From: Nostoc sp. JL34
GTDB taxonomy: Bacteria > Cyanobacteriota > Cyanobacteriia > Cyanobacteriales > Nostocaceae
Length of the DNA: 64,000 nt
Direction: 5' to 3'
Assembly: GCF_017114945.1 (NCBI RefSeq)
Contig: NZ_JABXKQ010000144.1
Location: forward strand, 1-64,000
A program made the position numbers and the translations under genes. This document shows, piece by piece, positions 52,784 to 61,678 of the stretch (position 1 is the first letter of the stretch; every line of letters starts with the position of its first letter). The notes beneath the pieces are model-generated. The model saw only the letters and a program-made list of their open reading frames with translations, did no database searches and was not told the origin of the DNA.

Positions 52784-53389
52784 TTAAATGAACCCAATGC
52801 GATCAAGAGGCCAAAAGCGAAACGTTGCCCGGCCGATAACATTTTTTCTGGGTAAAAAGCCCCAATAGCGAGAGTCATTACTATCGTTGCGATTATCTCC
52901 CATAACAAAAAATTCGTCTTCTGGGACTTTGACTGGTTGATATGGCTGATTGGGAGGTTCCGCAATGTAGTCTTCTGCTAACGGTTGACCGTTGAGGTAG
53001 ACTTTGCCAGAAGCAACACTAATTACCTCACCAGACTTGCCAATAACTCGCTTGATGAACGCTTGGTCTTTGGGATATCCTCGACGTTGTAGTTCTGCGG
53101 GTGGCTGAAAAACAATAATATCCCCAGTTATGGGAGGGTGAAAATGGTAGGAGATTTTTTCAACTACCAAGCGATCGCCAGTATGTAAGGTAGGCAACAT
53201 CGAGTCAGAAGGTATATAGCGGGGTTCGGCGACAAAAGTCCTGATCAGGAATGCCAAACACAATGCGATCGCAATTAAAATCAGATTTTCTTGCCAATTA
53301 CGCCATACTTTTAACGACGCGCGCTCTTCTTTTGCATCACTTTCGTGAGGAATCATAAAAGTTTCTAGCCAGTTTAAGAAGTGAGACAA
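52784..53389 (-). CDS. lepB: Signal peptidase I
   Basis: A 201-residue type I signal peptidase with one N-terminal membrane helix (about 34-52). Catalytic Ser63 is in PSDSMLPTL and Lys113 in FIKRVIGKSG; box E GDNRNDSNDSRYWG is also present. It removes signal peptides from exported proteins. A later Met at residue 12 is a possible start. Cyanobacteria usually have two LepB proteins; which one this is cannot be said. The upstream region is the long gene-poor gap. Confidence 0.95.
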   Translation of the reverse strand: MSHFLNWLETFMIPHESDAKEERASLKVWRNWQENLILIAIALCLAFLIRTFVAEPRYIPSDSMLPTLHTGDRLVVEKISYHFHPPITGDIIVFQPPAELQRRGYPKDQAFIKRVIGKSGEVISVASGKVYLNGQPLAEDYIAEPPNQPYQPVKVPEDEFFVMGDNRNDSNDSRYWGFLPRKNVIGRATFRFWPLDRIGFI

Positions 53390-53611
53390 ATACCTTGATT
53401 ATTTTGACTCAAAAGGTATATTAATAGGAAATCTGGGTTTAACGTCAACCCATACAGATATTAAATAATACAATTATCCCAGCTACCAAAGATAAGCAAA
53501 AGTACTATAGATAAACTATGACCTGTCTAAGATAATATAAGCTTATGAATAGGATTACTAAATATATAATAAAAAATCCTAATTTTAATTGCTGTCATTA
53601 TAAGGCAAGTT

Positions 53612-53746
53612 ATGAGACAGGTTGCAGTTTTGCTTACTCCTGCTAAAAAAGCTAGTGAGCGACTGGTAGAGCAATATAACCAGTCGGTTTTTTCTTTGAA
53701 CAGACAATTGGTAGTTGAGTGGCAAAGCTTTCTACCCCATGTCTGA
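53612..53746 (+). CDS. Possible 44-residue peptide
   Basis: ATG with an AAGG ribosome-binding site about eight bases upstream; a mixed hydrophobic-polar frame (RQVAVLLTPAKKASERLVEQ and onward). A strong terminator hairpin lies inside the frame, which argues against full translation unless the hairpin is an attenuator. I do not recognise the peptide. Confidence 0.25.
   Translation: MRQVAVLLTPAKKASERLVEQYNQSVFSLNRQLVVEWQSFLPHV
53660..53693 (+). terminator. Orphan intrinsic terminator (possible small RNA)
   Basis: CGACTGGT at 53660-53667 pairs perfectly with ACCAGTCG at 53679-53686, then G and six T. No annotated plus-strand gene precedes it, so it should end a small RNA or short transcript starting in the AT-rich DNA upstream (about 53500-53620). 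Confidence 0.6.
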
Positions 53747-54949
53747 CGATATATGCTTCACTTTAACGAAAAAAGGTACAAGGCAGTCTTGCTGAAGGCT
53801 GAGTTGCAAGAAAATATATTTTGATATTTTTATTAAGTGATATTACATAATACAAGATGTACTAAGAGTGATTTATATTACATAAATATTCTTTTACCAA
53901 GTGTTATGAGTAAAAAATATTACATTTTAATTGAGAATTTAATGCTTCAATAGATAGACGCTATACTATTTCAATGCAATTTTAACAACTTGTCTATATA
54001 TTATGTGATTAACTTCCGTAATTATACGGTGACAGGTAATATTAAATTGTACTATTAATAAGATATAAATATCCTTAATTATCGAGAAAAACATTAACAG
54101 ACAGAAAGCTACTAGCAATTTAGGCTCAAGTATCAGCATTCAAAAGAGAACTAAACTGTCAATAAAATTGTTTTTGCTGAATGAGTCAAGAGTATCTAGA
54201 TTAACGAATAAGTGCCCCTTGGCAATAAGAAACTATATTGAATCAATTTTCGTCTGTCTATTTCATAGAAAGTACAAGGGAACATTCTCTCACTTGAAAA
54301 TTTAACTTTTTCTTAAAAAGGAAGGAATGGCAGTAGGCAGTAGAATATATCTCATCAATAATAGAACTAATAGTTTACTAGACTTTTTTTGGAAGATACT
54401 CCACCCCTTGTAAGTAGTTTTGTATGTTAGTCAAATAACTCAGTAAGTTTTATAAGTTACAACTTTCGTATCAGAAAGTCTGGCTATAAAAACTTCAGTC
54501 AGCGAAAAGTGCAAATTGTAAGCGCGACAGCTTAGTTCATCTTATTTGCAAAGCCATAAACCTTGAAAAGATAATGCTGCCTTAGCGGTGAAGTGAAAAA
54601 CAGCAAATAGTTAAGAACTGCTATTAAGAGGATTTTGGGGTGTGCTTAATTATCTGATTGTGCTGCTTCTTAGAGCTAGTGGTAAGAATGTAGAAGTGCA
54701 GACCTTGCCTTTGATGAGTAGGTTGACATTAAACAGTACTAAGTATTGTATAAGCATTCGTCCAAACTTAAAGCATATAGATTTCAGTTAAAACCGTATA
54801 GTCTGTCTTCTCAATTGTGGATTTCTGTTAGTCCCAATTTAAATTTTCATAATTACCAGGAAGCAACTGGTATCTAAATATCCAAAAAAATGTGCTATAA
54901 CGTACCGTCATAACTGTGGTGATGGTTCGATCTTTGAAGGAGCTATGAA

Positions 54950-55858
54950 GTGGAAAACAATAAGTCGTTTCTGTGGCCAGAAGGAATATTAATTGCGCTA
55001 CTTGCCTTAGGTGGTGTTTTTAGTCTTGCTTTCATGATGCTTCTAAGGCCAAATGCTTCAGAGGCTCAGAGTAGACAAAGTATAAATGTCAAGGATATCG
55101 CTGCAAACGTAGGAACTCAGCAGCGCATTGAAAAATTAAAGGCAGCGATGCTTACAAGTTGGCAACAAGAAGCACAAGCCAAGGGTCTAGCCTACCCTAT
55201 ACCATCAAGGTTTCAAGGGACAATAATTGAGGATGCAAAACTCTCTCAAGGTGAGAAAGTGATTGCTCTCACCTTTGATGATGGCCCTTGGCCTCAAACC
55301 ACAGAGCAAGTACTAGATATCCTCAAATCAAATAATATCAAAGGAACGTTTTTTGTCGTCGGGCAGAACCTAAAAAATTATCCAGAGATAGGAAGACAAA
55401 TTGTTGCTCAAGGTCACGTCATTGCCAACCATACTTGGCATCACTGGTATCACTTCTTTAATCAGCAGGCCGCTGCGTTTGAAATTGATCGCACAACAGA
55501 CCTAATTTATCAAGTTACAGGTGCTAAAACAAATCTCTTCCGACCGCCTGGTGGTAACCTGCACAATGGATTAGCTGCTTATGCTAAAGGCCAAAAGTAT
55601 ACTGTGGTGATGTGGTCAGCTGACTCCACGGACTACAAGTTACCAGCCGTACCAAAGTTGATCAATAACGTGATTAAAGATTCAAAACCTGGTGGAATTG
55701 TGCTGATGCATGATGGTGGTGGGAACCGTTCTAGAACTGTGCAAGCATTACCAGAAATTATTAGCAACTTTAGAAAGCAAGGCTATCGCTTTGTTACTAT
55801 TCCAGAACTTTTAGAAATTCAAGATAAAGACCAAAAGTTGCTTGCTAACAAAAAGTAA
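54950..55858 (+). CDS. Polysaccharide deacetylase (NodB-domain) protein
   Basis: 302 residues from GTG at 54950 with a GGAG site upstream. An N-terminal membrane anchor (about 9-32) is followed by a linker and the NodB domain (about 103-285). Motif 1 is TFDDGPWP with the metal and base aspartates, motif 2 HTWHH gives the two His ligands, motif 3 is RPPGG and motif 5 contains LMHDGG. It should deacetylate a cell-wall or envelope polysaccharide (peptidoglycan or exopolysaccharide) outside the cytoplasmic membrane. The substrate is not known. Confidence 0.93.
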   Translation: MENNKSFLWPEGILIALLALGGVFSLAFMMLLRPNASEAQSRQSINVKDIAANVGTQQRIEKLKAAMLTSWQQEAQAKGLAYPIPSRFQGTIIEDAKLSQGEKVIALTFDDGPWPQTTEQVLDILKSNNIKGTFFVVGQNLKNYPEIGRQIVAQGHVIANHTWHHWYHFFNQQAAAFEIDRTTDLIYQVTGAKTNLFRPPGGNLHNGLAAYAKGQKYTVVMWSADSTDYKLPAVPKLINNVIKDSKPGGIVLMHDGGGNRSRTVQALPEIISNFRKQGYRFVTIPELLEIQDKDQKLLANKK

Positions 55859-56185
55859 ATAATTATTAATTATGGGTAATTAGTCAATAGTAATTGGCTA
55901 AAAACTAAAATTATATTTTTTGGTTAAAATGCATTATTTGTAATTGGAGTTTAGATTAGTTACTGGTGCGAAACTGCTGAAAAAATCAACTTAAAATTTG
56001 ATGAATAATCATCTATAAATATTCCCCCTAAAAAAGGGGGAATATTTTTCTCTCTACGTTCTTTTTAAGAAGAAAATTCACGCGACTACTTTGCGTATCC
56101 AAAGGGGTTTTCGCAGAGTAGCAGTTTGTGCAGCTTCTCCAAGGGGAGAATAGCTTAAGGGAGAGGATGAGAACGGTTACAGTTA
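55859..56185. other. Spacer between convergent genes, with terminator
   Basis: It contains the terminator at 56018-56049 and a self-complementary stretch (about 56080-56160) of dispersed-repeat type. No gene. Confidence 0.5.
56018..56049 (+). terminator. Intrinsic terminator after the deacetylase gene
   Basis: AATATTCCCCC pairs with GGGGGAATATT (11 bp) around a seven-base A-rich loop, followed by TTT. Confidence 0.75.
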
Positions 56186-59100
56186 CTAATGACTGCTTAC
56201 TAAACTGAACTCAGTTGTTTTTTCAGGATTAGCTTCTGGACTATCAGCTTCAGAAGGCGGAACTAACTGCCAGAATTTCGGCAAAAATTCTTGCCAGTTT
56301 TGCAGAATTTTCTTCGCCTTTGGTGAACCAGTGCGTTCTGCATGAGTTTGGATTAATTTTTGCAATTGCTTTGCACCTACTTCTGTAATCACCCGCTGAA
56401 TTTTGACAATTTCCGGGTTGACTAACTCACGAAATGAGTCGTCTTCATCCAAGAAGTATGCCAGTCCACCAGTCATTCCAGCTGCAACGTTACGTCCTAC
56501 TTTACCGAGAACGACAATCACACCGCCAGTCATGTATTCACAGCAGTGATCCCCAGCGCCTTCAATCACTGCTATGCCTTTGGAGTTTCTCACTGCAAAG
56601 CGTTCTCCTGCTTGACCGTTGGCAAATAACATGCCTCCAGTCGCACCATAGAGGCAGGTATTGCCGACTATGACATTTTGTGATGCGTTATAGGTAGCAT
56701 CCGTTGGGGGTTTGATGATGATTTCACCACCATGCATCCCTTTACCTACGTAGTCGTTTGCCTCACCTTCCAGGCTCAAAATTATGCCAGGGAGGTTGAA
56801 AGCACCAAAGCTTTGTCCAACACTACCTGTGAAGTTGAGATTAATTTGTCCTTCAAAGCCACTGTCACCGTATTGAGAAGCGATCGCACCCGCTAATCTT
56901 GTGCCTACTGTTCTGTCAGTATTGATAATTGGGTAAGTCTTGGTGACACTAGACTGATCCCTAATAGCGGCCAGAATGTCGGGATCGGCAAGGAACTTGT
57001 CATCTAAAACCACGCCGTTGCTGTGGACTTCTTCATGCACCAACCAGCTCCGATTGTCTCTGCTATTTGGTAGCTGAAGTAAACAGTCGAGATTTAGCGA
57101 TCGCGTTTTGGTGAGTTTTGCTTCTGGGCGCAGTTTTAACAAATCTGCACGTCCAATGATTTCTGACAAAGAACGGTAGCCAAGTCGGGCTAATAAACTA
57201 CGCACTTCTTCGGCAATGAAGTAGAAGAAGTTGACAACTTGTTCGGGTATTCCCGTAAACCGCTTACGGAGTTCTTCTTTCTGAGTAGCAACACCTACAG
57301 GACAGGTATTCATGTGGCAAACTCGCGCCATGATACAGCCTTCAGCAATCATGGCGATGGAGCCGAAACCAAATTCTTCACCGCCCATCAATGCACCTAT
57401 TACCACATCCCAGCCACTCTTGAGTCCGCCATCTACGCGCAAAATCACGCGATCGCGCAAGCTATTTTCCATTAAGACGCGATGCACTTCACTTAAACCG
57501 AGTTCCCAAGGTGAACCAGCGTGTTTAATAGAACTAAGTGGCGATGCCCCTGTACCACCATCATGACCAGAAATCTGAATGATATCAGCGTTTGCCTTGG
57601 CGACACCAGCTGCGATCGTGCCAATGCCAACTTCTGCAACTAGCTTCACCGACACCTTTGCTTTGGGATTTATTTGGTGCAGATCAAAAATCAGTTGCGC
57701 TAGGTCTTCAATGGAATAGATATCGTGGTGCGGTGGTGGTGAAATCAGCGTCACACCTGGTTTGGAGCGCCTTAACATCGCAATGTATTGGCTCACCTTG
57801 GGCCCTGGCAGTTGTCCACCTTCCCCAGGCTTTGCACCTTGGGCAATTTTGATTTCAATTTGTTTGGCGTTAACTAGGTACTCTGGCGTCACACCAAAGC
57901 GTCCCGATGCAACTTGCTTAATGGCACTATAAGCTCGATCGCCATTTCGCAATCCTTTTAAATGAGGTAGGGTTGGCGAGTGACCAGACTCGTCTACATC
58001 ATCTAGAACTGTGTAGCGCACTGGATCTTCGCCGCCTTCTCCAGAATTTGATTTACCACCAATGCGGTTCATGGCGATCGCTAAAGTTTCGTGGGCTTCT
58101 CTTGACAAAGCGCCTAAAGACATGCCGCCTGTGCAGAAGCGTTTGACAATTTCATATACCGATTCCACTTCTTCGAGAGGAACCGAGGGGCGATCGCCTT
58201 GAAAGTCCAGCAAGTCCCGCAAAGCTGTTACTGGTCTGCCTTGGAGGTGCTTTTTGTAAACTTCGTAGTGGTCGTAGTTTTTGCCATCGAGAGCCTTATG
58301 CAGCGCCTTAACCATTTCTGGGCTATTCATGTGGTATTCGCCGTTAGGACGGTATTGCACAAACCCCAGGTTTTCTAACTTATTAGTCGTCAGTTCTGGG
58401 AAAGCCTTCCTGTGGAAGGAAAGCACTTCATCAGCGAGTTCGGTAACACTCAAACCACCGATGCGGGAAGTCGTACCACGGAATCCCAGGTCGATTAAAT
58501 CTCCACCGATGCCAATAGCTTCAAAGATTTGGGCTGCTTGATAGCTGGAGAGCAGAGAAATTCCCATTTTGGAGAGAATTTTTAGCAAACCTGACTCTAC
58601 TGCTTTGCGATAGTTTCCTAAAGCTTCTTTTAGGGTGAGTGTGGGAATTTTTTGCACACCCATTAACTTTTGAGTTTTGGGATCAGACCACCAATCACGC
58701 ACCGTATCTAAAGCCATATACGGGCAAACTGCGCCAGCACCATAGCCAATCAGACAAGCAAAGTGATGGGTACTCCAGCATTGAGCAGTATTCACAATCA
58801 GGGATGTTTTCATTCGCAACCCCTCACAAATCAGATGGTGATGCACTGCACCCACTGCTAATAGGGGAGGAATGTAGGTGTATTCTGTGTTGATACTGTC
58901 ATTAGCTCGATCGCTTAATATTAAAATCTTTGCACCTGCCCGGACTGATTCAGCGGCTTGTGCTTGTAAAGATTGCACAGCGGCTTTCAATCCTTCTGGG
59001 CCACTGGCGATCGCAAATAGGGTTGACAACTCAGCCGTGGCAAATCCTGACAGCTTAATTGCCTCTAATTCACCATCCGTTAACACTGGCGATTCGAGTT

Positions 59101-60904
59101 TCAATCTCCGAGCATATTCTGGCTTGGGTTCTAATAAGTTACCCCGTTCACCCAGTTCGACTTTCAGAGACATTACTAGCTTTTCCCGCAGGGGATCGAT
59201 TGCTGGGTTCGTCACCTGAGCAAAACGCTGTTTGAAATAGTCATAAAGTAGGTGGGGCTTTTGTGACAGCACTGCTAAAGGAATATCATCCCCCATACAG
59301 AAAGTCGGTTCTGAAGCTGCGATCGCCATTGGATGAATCACCATTTCCACATCTTCTGTGGTGTAGCCAAAGGCAGTTTGACGCTGAAGTAAGGTTTGCT
59401 TGTCAATTTTGTCAGTTGTACTATGCCCGTTACCATTCTCAGCAGCCAGATGTCCATTTCCATTTCCATCTGACGACTGACTACTGACAATTTTTTTGAG
59501 TTCTTGACGATACTCTTGCAGCCATTCCCCGTAAGGGTGCTGTTTGGCGATGCGCCCCTTTATATCCCAATTCTTCAGCACTTCTTGATTTTCTAAATCC
59601 ACAGCAATCATTTGCCCTGGGCCGAGTCTACCTTTCTCGACAATATCGGCTTCTGGGAAGTCCACTACACCAGCTTCAGAAGCTACAACAATGTAGTCAT
59701 CTTTGGTGATTGCGTAACGAGCTGGTCTTAAACCATTACGATCTAGAGTTGCACCAACTTTTTTGCCATCGCTGAATACTAAAAGTGCTGGCCCGTCCCA
59801 AGCTTCTTGCAAACCACTGTAATATTCGTAGAAATCAACAATTTCTGGATATTCACGTAAAGAAGGCTGATTTTGGTAAGCCTCTGGAACCATAATCATT
59901 AAAGCTTCCAAGGGGGTGCGTCCAGAACAAACCAGCAATTCCACTACGTTATCTAGGGTCGCTGAATCGCTGTTATCAATATGAACAAGTGGCTTGAGTT
60001 CATTGATGCGAGTCTCCTGCAAAGAGGCTGCGCCAACGCCCCATACAGGATGATTCAGGCTAGCTTCTCGTGCCATCATCCAGTTGATATTACCCAATAA
60101 GGTATTGATTTCACCGTTGTGACCCAAAAGCCGCATCGGTTGAGCTAGGGGCCACTTGGGCATTGTATTAGTACTAAAGCGGCGATGATAGACAGCAAAA
60201 GCGCTTTTGTAAGCTGGATTTTTTAAATCGTCATAAAAGTTGCCCAAGACAGCAGAACGCACCATGCCTTTGTAGACAATTGTGCGACTTGACAACGAGC
60301 AGATATAAAATTCTTCTGAGATGTTGGTTGCAACTTTACTAATTCGGCGGCGGGTAATGTACAATTGCCGCTCCAATTCATCACCGCTTTTGTCAACAGA
60401 GGCTAACAAAACTTGTTCAATCTGGGGTTGATTTTCTTTTGCTTGTATCCCCAGTAAATCAGGTTGCACTGGCACTACTCGCCAACCCAGTACAATCAAT
60501 TTTTCTTCAGCAGCTACTTGCTCAACAGTCGCCCTAGCTTTTTGTGCTGCTTCTTGGTCTTGTGGTAGAAATATCATCCCCACAGCTATATTATTGGTGG
60601 ATGGAAATTCCTTCCCCCTTTGGGCAAAGTCTTGTTGGAACAACTCCCAAGGTATTGCTGTCAATACTCCAGCACCATCACCAGAGTCGCGATCAGCGCT
60701 ACAACCTCCCCGATGTTCTAAGCAGGTTAAAGCAGCTAAGGCTTTTTCGACAATTTCGTGGCTGGTATGATTCTGACGATGAGCAATAAAACCTACACCA
60801 CAGGCATCTCGTTCCTCTACTAACCACTTTTGCCCCTGATAGGTATCTCTTGAGTTGATATCTGTTGTGATTTTCTGGTCTTGGTTCATCGGTTTATTAT
60901 TCAT
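56186..60904 (-). CDS. glsF: Glutamate synthase, large subunit (ferredoxin-dependent type)
   Basis: A 1572-residue GOGAT. The catalytic cysteine is C35 in ACGVGFIAH, so a short N-terminal propeptide must be cleaved. Order: class II amidotransferase (about 35-430), central domain, FMN-binding synthase domain with LRVDGGLKSGWDV, the 3Fe-4S motif CIMARVCHMNTCPVG, and the GXGXG C-terminal domain. It converts glutamine and 2-oxoglutarate to two glutamates. No gltD gene lies nearby, which favours the ferredoxin type. In the amidotransferase part, about ten residues (GVGAASLQET) look like an in-frame repeat insertion encoded at 60011-60040. The remaining motifs are intact, so the enzyme should work. 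Confidence 0.93.
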   Translation of the reverse strand: MNNKPMNQDQKITTDINSRDTYQGQKWLVEERDACGVGFIAHRQNHTSHEIVEKALAALTCLEHRGGCSADRDSGDGAGVLTAIPWELFQQDFAQRGKEFPSTNNIAVGMIFLPQDQEAAQKARATVEQVAAEEKLIVLGWRVVPVQPDLLGIQAKENQPQIEQVLLASVDKSGDELERQLYITRRRISKVATNISEEFYICSLSSRTIVYKGMVRSAVLGNFYDDLKNPAYKSAFAVYHRRFSTNTMPKWPLAQPMRLLGHNGEINTLLGNINWMMAREASLNHPVWGVGAASLQETRINELKPLVHIDNSDSATLDNVVELLVCSGRTPLEALMIMVPEAYQNQPSLREYPEIVDFYEYYSGLQEAWDGPALLVFSDGKKVGATLDRNGLRPARYAITKDDYIVVASEAGVVDFPEADIVEKGRLGPGQMIAVDLENQEVLKNWDIKGRIAKQHPYGEWLQEYRQELKKIVSSQSSDGNGNGHLAAENGNGHSTTDKIDKQTLLQRQTAFGYTTEDVEMVIHPMAIAASEPTFCMGDDIPLAVLSQKPHLLYDYFKQRFAQVTNPAIDPLREKLVMSLKVELGERGNLLEPKPEYARRLKLESPVLTDGELEAIKLSGFATAELSTLFAIASGPEGLKAAVQSLQAQAAESVRAGAKILILSDRANDSINTEYTYIPPLLAVGAVHHHLICEGLRMKTSLIVNTAQCWSTHHFACLIGYGAGAVCPYMALDTVRDWWSDPKTQKLMGVQKIPTLTLKEALGNYRKAVESGLLKILSKMGISLLSSYQAAQIFEAIGIGGDLIDLGFRGTTSRIGGLSVTELADEVLSFHRKAFPELTTNKLENLGFVQYRPNGEYHMNSPEMVKALHKALDGKNYDHYEVYKKHLQGRPVTALRDLLDFQGDRPSVPLEEVESVYEIVKRFCTGGMSLGALSREAHETLAIAMNRIGGKSNSGEGGEDPVRYTVLDDVDESGHSPTLPHLKGLRNGDRAYSAIKQVASGRFGVTPEYLVNAKQIEIKIAQGAKPGEGGQLPGPKVSQYIAMLRRSKPGVTLISPPPHHDIYSIEDLAQLIFDLHQINPKAKVSVKLVAEVGIGTIAAGVAKANADIIQISGHDGGTGASPLSSIKHAGSPWELGLSEVHRVLMENSLRDRVILRVDGGLKSGWDVVIGALMGGEEFGFGSIAMIAEGCIMARVCHMNTCPVGVATQKEELRKRFTGIPEQVVNFFYFIAEEVRSLLARLGYRSLSEIIGRADLLKLRPEAKLTKTRSLNLDCLLQLPNSRDNRSWLVHEEVHSNGVVLDDKFLADPDILAAIRDQSSVTKTYPIINTDRTVGTRLAGAIASQYGDSGFEGQINLNFTGSVGQSFGAFNLPGIILSLEGEANDYVGKGMHGGEIIIKPPTDATYNASQNVIVGNTCLYGATGGMLFANGQAGERFAVRNSKGIAVIEGAGDHCCEYMTGGVIVVLGKVGRNVAAGMTGGLAYFLDEDDSFRELVNPEIVKIQRVITEVGAKQLQKLIQTHAERTGSPKAKKILQNWQEFLPKFWQLVPPSEADSPEANPEKTTEFSLVSSH
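60011..60040. repeat. Dispersed repeat inside glsF
   Basis: Minus-strand GGCGTTGGCGCAGCCTCTTT followed by GCAGGAGACT is of the Nostoc interspersed type (compare the CCAACGC and CTACGC cores at 19718 and 23905). It is translated in frame as GVGAASLQET. Confidence 0.5.
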
Positions 60905-61678
60905 ACCCTGTTCCTGAAGTATTGAGTTACCAATTTTGCCACTACATTGTGGAAAAAATTTCTAAATTCAGCGATGGAAAAATATATAAGCACCGAAATT
61001 TTGGGAAAAAAAATTTTAACTTCGGTTTTACTTTATTAGTTCCCCCGTGTTAAAATAGTTGCGTGTTTTTTATGTGTTTATGCGGTGTTAGACAAGTTAC
61101 CTCCGCCAAGACATTATTTTTGCCCTGACAGTTTCTTTTTTATATTTTGAAGTTAAGTATTTTCTCAATCCCCTTTTTCCAGATGCACGCTAGCTACTCA
61201 TAGAGCCTATTTCGGCTCACCTGAAACAAAATTAAAACTAAACGCTGTACTATGTTCTAAAGCCAAACTCATCCTGAGTCAGCAATAAAATCAGCGTATT
61301 ACAATATATACCCATTTGACAATTCCCAAATATTGTTGTTGTCTGGAATTTTGCCACTTACCAGTTGCTGTATGTATTACTACTAACTAGACATTACTGA
61401 GGTAAGAACATTAGCAACGTTAGGTGAGGATTTAATATCTTAATCTAGTTTTGATAACCAAAACTACCGTATATGGTGTGGTTAGAATTAATTGGGAGTT
61501 AAAACACTTGATTACAGTGGCTTTAGCGTCTAAATAAATTAGTGTAGGTCTAAAAGAGATAACTAGCCACCATATAGATTACCATATTTATTTAAAAATA
61601 AAGTCATGTTTTTTATATTTCCAAATAATTAGTTAGTTTATACCTTGGGTGATAGTTTCCAAAAGTACCTAGTAAATT
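60905..61678. other. Divergent intergenic region between glsF and the glycosidase gene
   Basis: No gene is visible in 774 bp. The AT-rich parts (about 60950-61070 and 61540-61640) should hold the two promoters. A GTA-N6-TAC at 60919-60930 is two bases short of an NtcA site and is not accepted. I see no riboswitch-like fold I can support. Confidence 0.5.

Larger units (their letters stand above)
53390..54949. other. 1.56 kb gene-poor region
   Basis: No family-supported gene. It is strongly AT-rich (about 53480-54130). It contains a possible 44-codon ORF (53612-53746) overlapping an orphan terminator (53660-53693), and a possible 49-codon ORF (54642-54791). The last 100 bp carry the promoter and a GGAG ribosome-binding site of the deacetylase gene. 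The length and AT content suggest regulatory or decayed DNA. Confidence 0.5.

Noticed and set aside
53600..53693. Yfr1 small RNA
   Set aside because: The region has ACTCCTGC but not the conserved ACTCCTCACAC core.
60919..60930. NtcA site upstream of glsF
   Set aside because: GTA and TAC are six bases apart, not eight.
60905..61100. Glutamine riboswitch upstream of glsF
   Set aside because: I looked for the conserved core of the glnA-type motif and did not find it.
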